Of a stretch of 64,000 bases of DNA, positions 1-9,933 are shown in pieces. Source of the stretch: Mesorhizobium sp. ZC-5 (GTDB taxonomy: Bacteria; Pseudomonadota; Alphaproteobacteria; Rhizobiales; Rhizobiaceae). Each line of letters opens with the position of its first letter. The first letter of the stretch is position 1. The notes under the pieces were generated by a model that did no database searches, had not been told where the DNA came from, and was given only the letters and a program-made list of their open reading frames with translations. The DNA lies in assembly GCF_025753855.1 (NCBI RefSeq), contig NZ_JAOWPT010000004.1, positions 534,174-598,173 of the forward strand, written 5' to 3'. A program made the translations under genes and the position numbers.

Positions 1-3000
1 GATATCGGCGCACCGCCCGCTTTGACCTTCTATCCCGCCTGGATGATCGACGAGGCGCGCCAGTTCCGCACCAACCTGACCAATGGGTCGGTCGCGGCTG
101 GAGACAGCGGCCTCGCCCAGCTGGTCGAAGCCGGCGATTATGCGATGCTGACCAACGACCCGCGCACCGCGATGAAGAGCTACACTTCGGCGGCGGCGAT
201 TTCGCCGGACGACGGCAACCTCTGGATCAACCTTGCCAAGGCGACGCTTGCCGTTCAGCCCGCCAATGGCGGCGAAGGCGCGAACCTGCAGCGCGACGCG
301 ACCTCGGCCGCGTGGAACGCCTATCAGTTGCTGCGCACCACGGCGAGCCGCGCCGAGGTGTTGGCCGTCATCGCGCAAGGCCTTGACCGGCGCGACCTCT
401 ACCGCCCTGCCCTGTCTGCCTACGAGGCAAGCCTGGCGCTGGTGAATTCCGCCGCCGTCACCGCCGAATACCGCGACCTGAAGGCGCGGAAAGGCTTCCG
501 GGTGGTCGATCATTCGATCGACGCCGACAGCACCTCGCCGCGCGTCTGCGCGCAATTCTCCGAGGAACTGGTCAAGACCGGCGTCGATTACGCGCCCTTC
601 GTCACCGTCGACGACCAGGCGCCGAAAGGTATCGAAGCGAAGGACAAGCAGATCTGCGTCGAGGGCCTGGAGCACGGCAAGCACTATCGCGTCGCCTTCC
701 GCAGCGGCCTCCCGGCGGCGATTGGCGAGGTGCTCGAGGCTCCGGTGCAGCTCTCCGTTTATGTGCGTGACCGCGCGCCGTCGGCGCGCTTCACCGGCGA
801 CAGCTTCGTGCTGCCGTCGACGGCCCGGCACGGCATCCCCATGGTCAGCGTCAACATGGACGCCGCCCAGATCAAGGTCTACCGCATCGGCGACCGTTCG
901 CTGGCCCAGCTCCTGTCCGGCTACCAGTTCCTGCGCCAGCTCGACACCTACGACATCGGCAACATTGCCGACCAGATGGGCGCGCCGGTCTGGGAAGGCC
1001 AGTTGGCGATCGCCAACGACCTGAACAAGGAAGTGACGACCAGTTTCCCGATCGACGAGGCGCTGCCGCAGCGCAAGCCCGGCGTCTATGTGCAGACCGC
1101 CGCGCCGATCGACGACAGCCGCGATTCCTACGAGACGCTGGCCACCCAGTGGTTCGTCGTCTCCGATATCGGCCTTGCCACCTACACCGGCCAGGACGGC
1201 CTGAACGTCTTCGCCCGTTCGCTGGCAAGCGCCAAGCCGCTCGCCGGCATCGAGCTGACGCTGCTTGCCAAGAACAATGAAATCCTCGGCACCGCCAGCA
1301 CCGATGCCGACGGCCGCGCCACCTTCACGCCCGGCCTGACGCGCGGCACTGGCGGCCAGGTGCCCGCCGTCGTGATGGCGAGCCAGGGCGATACGGATTT
1401 CGTGTTCCTCGACATGACAAGGGCCGGCTTTGACCTCACCGACCGTGGTGTCGAGGGCCGCGCGGCACCCGGCGCGCTCGACGTCTATGCCTATACCGAA
1501 CGCGGCATCTATCGCGTCGGCGAGGAGGTGCATGTGGCAGCCCTTGCCCGCGACGCCTCGGCAAAGGCGGTCGAGAACCTGCCGCTGACCTTCATCTTCA
1601 CGCGACCCGACGGCGTCGAGGAGCGCCGCATCGTCAGCGACGGCGCAACCCTCGGCGGCCATGCCGTCGACCTGCCGCTCGCACCCAACGCGATGCGCGG
1701 CACCTGGCAGATTGCCATCCATACCGATCCGAAGCAGCCAGCCGTGGCGCAGTCGATGTTCCTGGTCGAGGATTTCGTGCCGGACCGGATCGAGTTCGAC
1801 ATGAAGGCCGACAAGGAAGAGATTGCCCAGGGAGAGGCCGCCGAGGTCACCGTCGACGGCCGCTTCCTCTATGGCGCGCCGGCCGTCGGGCTGACGCTGG
1901 AGGGCGAGATCAACCTGTCGACGATGACCGAGTGGGAGCGCTTCGACGGTTACCACTTCGGCCTCGCCGACGAGGAGGAAGGCGACGATACCCGCATTCC
2001 GCTTTCCGGCCTGCCGGTGATCGGCGAGGACGGCAAGGCGACGTTCCCGGTCCAGCTCGACCAGTTGCCGTCCACCACCCGCATGCTGAACGCCGAACTG
2101 GCGGTGCGCATGCGCGAAGGCGGCGGCCGCGCCGTCGAGCGCAAGATCGACATCGAGATCAAGCCGCAAGGTGCGCTGATCGGCATCGCGCCGCAGTTCG
2201 ACGGAGAGTCGGTACCGCAGGGCGCCAACGCGACGTTCAAGGTGATCGCCGTCAACCCCGACGGCGAACGCCAGTCGCTGGCCGGCCTCAACTGGTCGCT
2301 GGTCAAGGTAGAGCGGAACTACCAATGGTACCGGAACGGCAGTTCGTGGAATTATGAGCCGGTGACCTTTACCAAGGCGGTCGCCAACGGCAAGGTCGAC
2401 GCCGCCGCCGACAAGGACGGCGAAATCACGGTCGCCACCGACTGGGGCCGCTACCAGCTGGAAATCGAAACCGACGATCCGGCCGGCCCTGCGTCGAGCT
2501 ACGAATTCGATGCCGGCTGGTACGTCGAGGCCGCGTCCACCGAGACGCCGGACGGGCTGGAGATCGCGCTCGACAAGGAGACCTATGCCGCGGGCGACGT
2601 CGCCAAGCTCCAGGTTTCGCCACGTTTCGCCGGCGAGCTGCTGATCACCATCGGCGCTGAAAAACTGCTCGCCACGCAGACGGCGACGGTGCCGGAAGGC
2701 GGCGCCATGATCGACATCCCGGTCGACGCGGAATGGGGTGCCGGCGCCTATGTCACCGCGACGCTCTACAGGCCCGGCGACGCACAGGAGACGCGCATGC
2801 CGGCCCGCGCCATCGGCGTGAAATGGCTGAAGATCGACCCCGGCGCACGCAAGCTCGCCGTGGCGATGACGCCACCCGAAAAGACCGTGCCGCACCAGAC
2901 GCTGCCGATACCGGTCAGCGTGACCGGCGTGCCGCCGGCAAGCGACGCCTATGTGATGGTCGCCGCCGTCGATGTCGGCATCCTCAACCTCACCAGCTAC

Positions 3001-5166
3001 AAGGCACCGGATCCGGAAGCGTGGTTCTTTGGCCAGCGCCAACTCGGGCTCGAGCTGCGCGATCTCTACGGCCGCCTGATCGACGGCTCGCTGGGAGCGG
3101 CAGGCCGGCTGCGCACCGGCGGCGACGGCGCGGCAATGGCCTCGCAGGGCAGCCCGCCGACCGAAAAGCTGGTCGCCTTCTTCTCCGGCGTGGTGAAACT
3201 CGACGCCGACGGCAAGGCAACGGTCGATTTCGACATCCCGCAGTTCAACGGCACCGTGCGCGTGATGAGCGTCGCCTGGACCAAGGACGCGGTCGGCCAC
3301 GCATCGACCGATGTGATCGTGCGCGAGCCGGTGGTCGTGACCGCCGGATTGCCACGCTTCATGGCGCCCGGCGACACCGCGCAGTTGCGGCTCGACATCG
3401 CCAACACCGACGGCCCGGCCGGCGACTACGACCTGATGATCGAAACCGTCGGCAAGATACGGGCCGGCGGCGGTGCGCCGGTGCCGGAAAAGGTGACGCT
3501 CGACGCAGGCAAGCGCGAGACGGTGTTCGTGCCGATCGATGCCGACACCGCCGGCGATGCTTCGATCACCGTGACACTGTCGCATGCCAGCGGCCTCGTG
3601 GTCGAACAGGTACTCCTGCTGCCGGTGCGGCCGGGTGCCATGCCGGTCACCACGCGCACCGTCGTCAGCCTCGCCGCCAATGGCGGCTCGTTGAAGGTCG
3701 ATCGCGAGTTGCTGGCCGCAAGCCTGCTCGACGGCGCCACCGTCAGCGTCGGCGTTTCGCCGTCCTCGGCCTTCGACATCCCGTCGCTGCTGATGACGCT
3801 CGACCGCTATCCCTACGGCTGCGCCGAGCAGACGACGAGCCGTGCCATGCCGCTGCTTTATGTAAGCGAACTGGCGAAGGCCGCCGGCATGGCGGAAGAC
3901 CCCGCGTTGCGCGAGCGCGTGCAGCAGGCGATCTACCGGGTGCTGAACTACCAGGCATCGTCGGGCAGCTTCGGCCTGTGGGCGCCAGGCTCCGGTGATC
4001 TGTGGCTCGATTCCTATGTCAGCGACTTCCTGACCCGGGCGCGCGAGCAGGGCTACGACGTTCCGCAGCAGGCGATGCTGCAGGCGCTGGAGAACCTGCA
4101 GAACTCGCTCGGCTACGACGTCGACATCACCGACCGCGGCAACGAGATCGCCTACGCGCTCTATGTGCTGGCCCGCAACAAGAAGGCCTCGGTCGGCGAC
4201 ATGCGGTATTATGCCGACACGCAGATCGAGGCGTTCTCCAGCCCGATGGCGGTCGCGCAGCTCGCCGCCTCGCTGGCGCTCTACGGCGACAACCAGCGCG
4301 CCGAGGCGACCTTCGGCGTCGCGCTGCGGCTTGCCGAGACCAACACCGAGTACGACTACTACCGCTCCGACTACGGCTCGCAATTGCGCGACGGAGCGGC
4401 GATGCTGTCGCTTGCCGCGGAAGTGAAGCCGCTGCCGGCGACGGTGCCGGCGATGGTGCAGCTGGTCTCGGCGGCCCGCAAGAAGGTGGCCTATACCAGC
4501 ACCCAGGACGAGGCGTGGATGCTGCTCGCCGCCCGCGCCATCCAGGCAGGGACCGCGGCGATCACGCTCGAGGTCAATGGCGTCACCCATGCCGGCAACT
4601 ATTCCGAGCGGGTTACCGGCCAGGAGCTGCTGGAAAACCCGATCACCATCGTCAATCCGGGCACGAACCCGGTCGACGCGGTGGTGACGGCGGTCGCCGC
4701 ACCGGCGCAGCCATTGCCGGCGGGCGGCGACGGCTTCACCATCGAGCGCACCTACTACACGCTCGATGGCGCTGAGGCGAATGTCACGCAGGCAACGCAG
4801 AACGAGCGTTATGTGGTGGTGCTGAAGATCAATGAAGAGAACGACTGGCCGTCGCGCGTGCTCGTCACCGACCTGTTGCCGGCCGGTTTCGAGATCGACA
4901 ATCCGGGCCTCGTTTCGAGCGCCGAGCTGTCGAACTTCGGCTGGCTGGAAAAGACCGAGGCCGCGCACCTTGAATTCCGCAACGACCGTTTCGTCGCGGC
5001 TTTCGACCACACGCAGGGCGATGCCCGCTCGGCCACCATGGCCTATGTGGTGCGGGCGGTGACGCCCGGCGTCTACACACATCCCGCGGCAGTGGTCGAG
5101 GACATGTACCGGCCGCAATATTCGGCCCGCACCTCGACCGGCATGATGGAGGTCAGGGCGCCGTAA
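1..5166 (+). CDS. alpha-2-macroglobulin family protein (5' partial)
   Basis: Bacterial alpha-2-macroglobulin-like protein, thought to trap proteases in the periplasm as a colonisation or defence factor. The frame is open from the first base, so the N-terminus with its export signal lies outside; a TTG at 22 is not needed as a start. About 1,720 residues are visible. The hallmark is the thioester motif GCAEQ, with its cysteine codon at 3820-3822, in the context YPYGCAEQTTS, followed by an alpha-helical thioester domain. The preceding part is a series of beta-sandwich (MG-type) domains. The stop is 2 bp before a penicillin-binding protein 1C gene, the well-known yfhM-pbpC pairing that links protease trapping to cell wall repair. 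The family assignment is firm; the biological target is unknown. Confidence 0.93.
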   Translation, partial: DIGAPPALTFYPAWMIDEARQFRTNLTNGSVAAGDSGLAQLVEAGDYAMLTNDPRTAMKSYTSAAAISPDDGNLWINLAKATLAVQPANGGEGANLQRDATSAAWNAYQLLRTTASRAEVLAVIAQGLDRRDLYRPALSAYEASLALVNSAAVTAEYRDLKARKGFRVVDHSIDADSTSPRVCAQFSEELVKTGVDYAPFVTVDDQAPKGIEAKDKQICVEGLEHGKHYRVAFRSGLPAAIGEVLEAPVQLSVYVRDRAPSARFTGDSFVLPSTARHGIPMVSVNMDAAQIKVYRIGDRSLAQLLSGYQFLRQLDTYDIGNIADQMGAPVWEGQLAIANDLNKEVTTSFPIDEALPQRKPGVYVQTAAPIDDSRDSYETLATQWFVVSDIGLATYTGQDGLNVFARSLASAKPLAGIELTLLAKNNEILGTASTDADGRATFTPGLTRGTGGQVPAVVMASQGDTDFVFLDMTRAGFDLTDRGVEGRAAPGALDVYAYTERGIYRVGEEVHVAALARDASAKAVENLPLTFIFTRPDGVEERRIVSDGATLGGHAVDLPLAPNAMRGTWQIAIHTDPKQPAVAQSMFLVEDFVPDRIEFDMKADKEEIAQGEAAEVTVDGRFLYGAPAVGLTLEGEINLSTMTEWERFDGYHFGLADEEEGDDTRIPLSGLPVIGEDGKATFPVQLDQLPSTTRMLNAELAVRMREGGGRAVERKIDIEIKPQGALIGIAPQFDGESVPQGANATFKVIAVNPDGERQSLAGLNWSLVKVERNYQWYRNGSSWNYEPVTFTKAVANGKVDAAADKDGEITVATDWGRYQLEIETDDPAGPASSYEFDAGWYVEAASTETPDGLEIALDKETYAAGDVAKLQVSPRFAGELLITIGAEKLLATQTATVPEGGAMIDIPVDAEWGAGAYVTATLYRPGDAQETRMPARAIGVKWLKIDPGARKLAVAMTPPEKTVPHQTLPIPVSVTGVPPASDAYVMVAAVDVGILNLTSYKAPDPEAWFFGQRQLGLELRDLYGRLIDGSLGAAGRLRTGGDGAAMASQGSPPTEKLVAFFSGVVKLDADGKATVDFDIPQFNGTVRVMSVAWTKDAVGHASTDVIVREPVVVTAGLPRFMAPGDTAQLRLDIANTDGPAGDYDLMIETVGKIRAGGGAPVPEKVTLDAGKRETVFVPIDADTAGDASITVTLSHASGLVVEQVLLLPVRPGAMPVTTRTVVSLAANGGSLKVDRELLAASLLDGATVSVGVSPSSAFDIPSLLMTLDRYPYGCAEQTTSRAMPLLYVSELAKAAGMAEDPALRERVQQAIYRVLNYQASSGSFGLWAPGSGDLWLDSYVSDFLTRAREQGYDVPQQAMLQALENLQNSLGYDVDITDRGNEIAYALYVLARNKKASVGDMRYYADTQIEAFSSPMAVAQLAASLALYGDNQRAEATFGVALRLAETNTEYDYYRSDYGSQLRDGAAMLSLAAEVKPLPATVPAMVQLVSAARKKVAYTSTQDEAWMLLAARAIQAGTAAITLEVNGVTHAGNYSERVTGQELLENPITIVNPGTNPVDAVVTAVAAPAQPLPAGGDGFTIERTYYTLDGAEANVTQATQNERYVVVLKINEENDWPSRVLVTDLLPAGFEIDNPGLVSSAELSNFGWLEKTEAAHLEFRNDRFVAAFDHTQGDARSATMAYVVRAVTPGVYTHPAAVVEDMYRPQYSARTSTGMMEVRAP

Positions 5167-5168
5167 CC

Positions 5169-7262
5169 ATGGTCAAGGCCATGAAGATCGCGCGCATCGC
5201 CGCCATCTGCGTTGCGGCGGGCGCGACATTGGCGGCGGTGACAGCCGGCGGATTCCTTTGGGCCGACAAGGCCTTTCCGCCGCCGTTGCCTGAAAGACTG
5301 ACGGTATCCACGGAGGTGCGCGACCGCGACGGCGCCTTGTTGCGCGCCTTCGCCACCGTCGACGGGCGCTGGAGGCTGGCGACTGATCTCGACGCGGTCG
5401 ACCAGAAATTCGTCGACATGCTGATCGCCTATGAAGACAAACGCTTCCTCGACCATCACGGCGTCGACCCACTGGCGATCCTGCGGGCGGCGCAGCAACT
5501 GGTCACCAACGGGCGCATCGTCTCCGGCGGCTCGACGCTGTCGATGCAGCTTGCCCGGCTGATGGAGCCGCGCGCCAGCCGTTCGCTCGGCGCCAAGCTG
5601 CGGCAGGCGTTCCGCGCCGTCCAGATCGAGCGGCGGCTTTCCAAGCGCGAAATCCTCGAGCGGTATCTCACGCTAGCGCCGTATGGCGGCAACCTGGAGG
5701 GTGTGCGCGCCGCTTCGCTTGCCTATTTCGGCAAGGAGCCGCGCCGGCTGAGCGTTTCGGAAGCCGCCCTGCTTGTCGCGCTGCCGCAGCTTCCGGAACG
5801 GCGGCGGCCCGACCGCAATCCCGACATCGCAAACGCCGCGCGCGACCGCGTGCTGAACCGAATGGTGACGGCGGGCCTGCTCGGCGAGCGTGAAGCCGCG
5901 CGCGCCGCAGCCGAAGCGGTGCCTGAAACACGGCGCGCACTGCCGGCACTGGCCGCGCATCTGGCAGATACCGCCTTACGGGCTGATCCTTCAGCCGTAA
6001 GCCATAAACTCACCATCAAGAAGAGCGTGCAGGCGGGCCTGGAGCGGGCGGCGCTCGATGCCGCCGCCAAGATCGGGCCGCGCCTCTCGGTCGCCATGGT
6101 GATGGCCGACGCGCGCACCGGCGAAATCCTCGGTTCGGTCGGTTCGGCGGACTTCTTCAATGCCGACCGATCCGGCTGGATCGACATGACGCGCATCGTG
6201 CGTTCGCCCGGCTCTACGCTGAAGCCGTTCATCTACGGTCTTGCCTTCGAACAGGGGCTGGTCGCGCAAGAGACGCTGATCGAGGATCGGCCGGCGAATT
6301 TTTCCGGTTACCGGCCGCGCAATTTCGACATGAGCTACCAGGGCGATGTCAGCGTCAGGCAGGCGCTGCAGCTGTCGCTCAACGTGCCGGCGATCCAGCT
6401 GCTCGACGCCATCGGCCCGGCGCGGCTGACCGCGCGCTTCCGCCGCGCCGGCGTGACGCCCGAACTGCCGCCCGGCGAAGCCCCCGGCCTGGCGATCGGC
6501 CTCGGCGGCGTCGGCCTGACATTGCGCGACCTCGTCCAGCTTTATACCGGTCTTGCCAATGGCGGCCGCGCGCATCTTTTGCGCGACGGCACCGAAAAGA
6601 CGCCGCCATCGACAATCAGCACCGAAATCCTCGAGCCGCAGGCGGCGTGGCAGGTCGCCGACATACTTTCCGGCGTGAAGCCCCCCGAAGGCTCCGCGGA
6701 GCGCGGCATCGCCTACAAGACCGGCACCAGCTACGGCTACCGCGACGCCTGGTCGGTCGGCTTTGACGGCCGCTACGTGCTGGGGGTCTGGGTCGGACGG
6801 CCCGATGCGGGCGCGGTCGCCGGGCTTGCCGGATATGTCTCGGCGGCACCGATCCTGTTCGAGGGCTTTGCCCGCTCCGGCCTCGCCGCCGCGCCGCTGC
6901 CGCGCGCACCGGCTGGAACCTTTCACCGCAAGCGCGAGGATTTGCCGGTGACGATGGCGCGCTTCGCACCGGGCGACGACGGGCTCGTGGCTTCGCCTGT
7001 TGCACCGAGCGAACCGGCGCCACAGATCGTCTTTCCGCCGGAAGGCGCCCACATCGACCTGACCGGCTCGGGCGGCTCGCCGCTGGTGCTCAAACTGCAG
7101 GGCGGACGCGCGCCCTTCCGCTGGCTGGCCAACGGCAAGCCGCTCATCGAGATCCAGCGCAAGCGCGTCGCAAACTGGCTGCCGGACGGCACCGGCTATT
7201 CGACGCTGACCGTCATCGATGCCGCCGGACGGGCGGCGAGCGTGAAGGTTTTCGTCGAATAG
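5169..7262 (+). CDS. pbpC: penicillin-binding protein 1C
   Basis: Bifunctional peptidoglycan glycosyltransferase/transpeptidase of the inner membrane, 697 residues. An N-terminal membrane anchor covers about residues 6-31. The glycosyltransferase domain carries the catalytic EDKRF motif (89-93) followed by HHGVDP. The transpeptidase domain has SxxK (S349-T-L-K352), an SLN motif and KTGTS at 517-521. A C-terminal BiPBP_C-like domain (about the last 90 residues) is typical of PBP1C rather than PBP1A. The ATG is 2 bp after the macroglobulin stop, so the two genes are probably co-transcribed; an in-frame ATG at 5181 is an alternative start. The product probably repairs the wall where the partner protein acts; that link is inferred from gene pairing. 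Confidence 0.95.
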   Translation: MVKAMKIARIAAICVAAGATLAAVTAGGFLWADKAFPPPLPERLTVSTEVRDRDGALLRAFATVDGRWRLATDLDAVDQKFVDMLIAYEDKRFLDHHGVDPLAILRAAQQLVTNGRIVSGGSTLSMQLARLMEPRASRSLGAKLRQAFRAVQIERRLSKREILERYLTLAPYGGNLEGVRAASLAYFGKEPRRLSVSEAALLVALPQLPERRRPDRNPDIANAARDRVLNRMVTAGLLGEREAARAAAEAVPETRRALPALAAHLADTALRADPSAVSHKLTIKKSVQAGLERAALDAAAKIGPRLSVAMVMADARTGEILGSVGSADFFNADRSGWIDMTRIVRSPGSTLKPFIYGLAFEQGLVAQETLIEDRPANFSGYRPRNFDMSYQGDVSVRQALQLSLNVPAIQLLDAIGPARLTARFRRAGVTPELPPGEAPGLAIGLGGVGLTLRDLVQLYTGLANGGRAHLLRDGTEKTPPSTISTEILEPQAAWQVADILSGVKPPEGSAERGIAYKTGTSYGYRDAWSVGFDGRYVLGVWVGRPDAGAVAGLAGYVSAAPILFEGFARSGLAAAPLPRAPAGTFHRKREDLPVTMARFAPGDDGLVASPVAPSEPAPQIVFPPEGAHIDLTGSGGSPLVLKLQGGRAPFRWLANGKPLIEIQRKRVANWLPDGTGYSTLTVIDAAGRAASVKVFVE

Positions 7263-7281
7263 GCTCGCCAACACTCACGAA

Positions 7282-7306
7282 TCCGCCTGAATCGCGGCGG
7301 AATTTT
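7282..7306 (+). terminator. possible terminator after pbpC
   Basis: TCCGCC (7282-7287) can pair with GGCGGA (7296-7301) around an 8-nt loop, followed by ATTTTC. It lies 20 bp after the pbpC stop. The stem is short and the T-run is only four bases, so this is a moderate candidate. Confidence 0.35.
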
Positions 7307-7344
7307 CGGACGGAAATCAGCACGTTGGAGCGGTCGGCGGAATC

Positions 7345-8082
7345 ATGATGCGAAGTCGGCCGGTTTCCTGTTTGGCTCTCATGGCAGCTGCCGTCTTGTC
7401 GCCGTCGTGGGCACCCGCCGCGTTTGCCGGAGACCTGCCCGCCGGCTTCGTGCGCCTTGCCGAGGTCGACGCGTCAATCCGGCAGGACATACGCTATGCC
7501 GGCTCGCTGAATTTTCTCGGCCGCCCCGCCAAGGGCTACGAGGCACCGGTCTGTATTCTGACCGAGCCAGCGGCTGACGCGCTCGCCGCCGCCCAGCGCA
7601 AGCTGGCGGGTAAAGGTCTCACCCTGGTCGTCTTCGATTGCTATCGCCCGGCCGCCGCGACCGCGGACTTCATTGCCTGGAGCGGTTTGGGCGAAACCGA
7701 GGACCCGCGCTGGCACCCGAGGGTGAAACGCCGCGACCTGATCGCCGAAGGCTATATCGGCGCGCGCTCATCGCATTCGCGCGGCTCAACGGTGGACGTG
7801 GCGATCGCGCCGCTCGAAGCTCAACCGGCGCCCTCGCCTTCCTGCGGTGCCGGCGATGCACGAACGCTGGACTTCGGTACCGGTTTCGACTGTTTCGACA
7901 AGGCCAGCGAGACGGCGCATAGCCCGCTAACCGACGGCGTACGGGCAAATCGCCAAAAACTGGTCGAGACCATGAAGGCGGCAGGATTTCGCAACTACAG
8001 CAGGGAGTGGTGGCATTTCACACTGAGCAAGGAGCCGTACCCGGAGCAGCTTTTCGATTTTCCGGTGACGGGAGGTGGGTAG
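7345..8082 (+). CDS. D-alanyl-D-alanine dipeptidase, VanX/DdpX type (M15D)
   Basis: Zinc dipeptidase of 245 residues that should cleave D-Ala-D-Ala released from or destined for peptidoglycan. A Sec-type signal peptide ends near AFAG (about residue 29), so it acts in the periplasm, as DdpX does, rather than in the cytoplasm. Zinc ligands and catalytic residues of peptidase family M15D are visible: SSHSRGSTVD gives H144 and D151, and EWWH gives E221 and H224. FDCYRP supplies the conserved arginine. It follows the macroglobulin/PBP1C pair on the same strand after 82 bp, so a wall-turnover theme is plausible. A role in vancomycin resistance is not suggested, because no VanH/VanA-like gene is present. 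Confidence 0.9.
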   Translation: MMRSRPVSCLALMAAAVLSPSWAPAAFAGDLPAGFVRLAEVDASIRQDIRYAGSLNFLGRPAKGYEAPVCILTEPAADALAAAQRKLAGKGLTLVVFDCYRPAAATADFIAWSGLGETEDPRWHPRVKRRDLIAEGYIGARSSHSRGSTVDVAIAPLEAQPAPSPSCGAGDARTLDFGTGFDCFDKASETAHSPLTDGVRANRQKLVETMKAAGFRNYSREWWHFTLSKEPYPEQLFDFPVTGGG

Positions 8083-8282
8083 CCCTCGCCACAACTTTAA
8101 AAATACCGCTTCACCCGGCGGCAAGCCGGTTGATGGATTCAGGCCAGGAATCTCCTTGCCACGAAACGGAATTTCGCCATTCCGCCGATAGCGGAAAAAT
8201 CCTTCTCTGGCATAATGCTCCGCTCTATCCATAATCGAACCGGCTGCGCCATGATCGCGGGCGGTATGAATGGGGTGATGTC

Positions 8283-9893
8283 ATGCAGGATTTCAGGATT
8301 TCCAGACGCGGCGTGCTCGCCGGCTCGGCCTTGTTGCTGGCCTCGACGGCGCTGCCGCGCATCGCCGCCGCGCAGGAGCCGAAACAGGGCGGACGGCTGA
8401 TCGTCGCCGCCGATTCCGAGCCGCGCAACCTGAACCCGGCGATCGTCGCCTCGAACGGCGTGTTCTTCGTGGCGAGCAAGGTGGTCGAGCCGCTCGCCGA
8501 AGCCTCGTTCGACGGGCAGGACGGGCTGGAACCGCGTCTCGCCACCGCGTGGGAAGGTTCTGCGGATGGCCTTTCGGTGACATTCAAGCTGCGCGAAGGC
8601 GTGACCTGGCATGACGGCAAGCCGTTCACTTCGGCCGACGTCGCCTTCTCGGCCTTGCAGGTCTGGAAGCCGCTACAGAACCTCGGCCGCATCGTCTTCA
8701 AGGATCTCGAAGCCGTCGACATGCCGGACGCGCACACGGCGGTGTTCAAATTTGCCAAGCCGACGCCGTTCCAGCTGATCCGCAACGCGCTGCCGGCGCT
8801 GACCAGCGTGGTGCCGAAACATATCTACGAGGCCGGCGACATCGCCGAGAACCCGGCAAACAACGCGCCGGTCGGTACCGGGCCGTTCAAATTCGCCGAG
8901 CACAAGCCTGGAGAATATTACCGGCTGGAAAAGAACACGGCCTATTGGGGCGAGAAGCTGCCGCATCTCGACGAGATCGTCTATCGCGTGCTGCCCGACC
9001 GCGCCGCGGCGGCCGGCGCGCTGGAGGCTGAAGAAATTCACCTTGCCGCCTTCTCGGCTGTGCCGCTCGCCGATCTCGAGCGCATCTCCAAGGTCGAAGG
9101 CATCGAAGTGGTGTCGAAGGGCTATGAAGCGCTGACCTATCAACTGGTCGTCGAGATCAACCATCGGCGCAAGGAACTGGCGGATTTGAAGGTGCGCCAG
9201 GCGATCGCCCACGCCATCGACAAGGACTTCGTCGTCAAGACGATCTTCCTCGGCTATGCGACGCCGGCAACCGGTATCGTGCCGGTCAACGACAAGCAAT
9301 TCTACACCAGCGACGTGCCGCAATACGCCTTCGATGTTGCCAAGGCGAACACCCTGCTCGACGAGGCCGGCTATCCCCGCGCCGACAATGGCAGCCGCTT
9401 CGCATTGAAACTTCTGCCGGCGCCATATTTCAATGAAACCAAGCAGTTCGGCGATTATCTTCGCCAGGCGCTGGCTGCCATCGGCATCAATGCCGAGCTG
9501 GTCAACAACGATTCCGCCGCGCACCAGAAGGCCGTCTACACCGACCACGCCTTCGACCTGGCGGTCGGACCGCCGGTATTCCGTGGCGACCCCGCCATCT
9601 CGACCACGATCCTGGTGCAGAGCGGCGTTCCCGACGGCGTGCCGTTTTCCAACCAGGGCGGCTACAAGAACGACGAACTGGACGGCATCATCGCCAAGGC
9701 CGCCGAGACGCTCGATGCCGACGCGCGCACTGCGCTCTACGTCGACTTCCAGAAAAAGGTGGCTGAAGACCTGCCGCTGATCAACGTCGCCGAATGGGGC
9801 TTCATCACCGTTGCCCGCACCTCGGTGAAGAACGTCTCCAACAATCCGCGCTGGGCGGTATCGAACTGGGCGGACACCTGGATCGAAACATGA
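8283..9893 (+). CDS. ABC transporter substrate-binding protein, peptide/opine family 5
   Basis: Periplasmic binding protein (SBP_bac_5), 536 residues, first gene of a DppABCDF-like import operon. The N-terminus has a twin-arginine motif SRRGVL (residues 7-12), a hydrophobic stretch and an AAA-Q cleavage site near residue 30, so Tat export is likely. Typical family sequence is present, including LREGVTWHDGKPFTSADV near residue 100. Permeases and ATPases follow in the same direction, and the last gene of the operon encodes an ATC-hydrolase-family enzyme. The substrate cannot be read from the sequence; a peptide or a small amino-acid-derived heterocycle is possible. Confidence 0.92.
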   Translation: MQDFRISRRGVLAGSALLLASTALPRIAAAQEPKQGGRLIVAADSEPRNLNPAIVASNGVFFVASKVVEPLAEASFDGQDGLEPRLATAWEGSADGLSVTFKLREGVTWHDGKPFTSADVAFSALQVWKPLQNLGRIVFKDLEAVDMPDAHTAVFKFAKPTPFQLIRNALPALTSVVPKHIYEAGDIAENPANNAPVGTGPFKFAEHKPGEYYRLEKNTAYWGEKLPHLDEIVYRVLPDRAAAAGALEAEEIHLAAFSAVPLADLERISKVEGIEVVSKGYEALTYQLVVEINHRRKELADLKVRQAIAHAIDKDFVVKTIFLGYATPATGIVPVNDKQFYTSDVPQYAFDVAKANTLLDEAGYPRADNGSRFALKLLPAPYFNETKQFGDYLRQALAAIGINAELVNNDSAAHQKAVYTDHAFDLAVGPPVFRGDPAISTTILVQSGVPDGVPFSNQGGYKNDELDGIIAKAAETLDADARTALYVDFQKKVAEDLPLINVAEWGFITVARTSVKNVSNNPRWAVSNWADTWIET

Positions 9894-9933
9894 CATCATC
9901 GGGCTTCTGCAAGTTCGAGGTCCGAATCCAGGC

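Noticed and set aside
5991..7274. Long open frame (427 codons) on the minus strand opposite pbpC
   Set aside because: Composition is a shadow of the high-GC coding strand; no family features, while pbpC on the plus strand has all catalytic motifs.
7345..8082. Vancomycin resistance gene vanX
   Set aside because: Signal peptide and absence of vanH, vanA and vanRS partners point to periplasmic dipeptide recycling.
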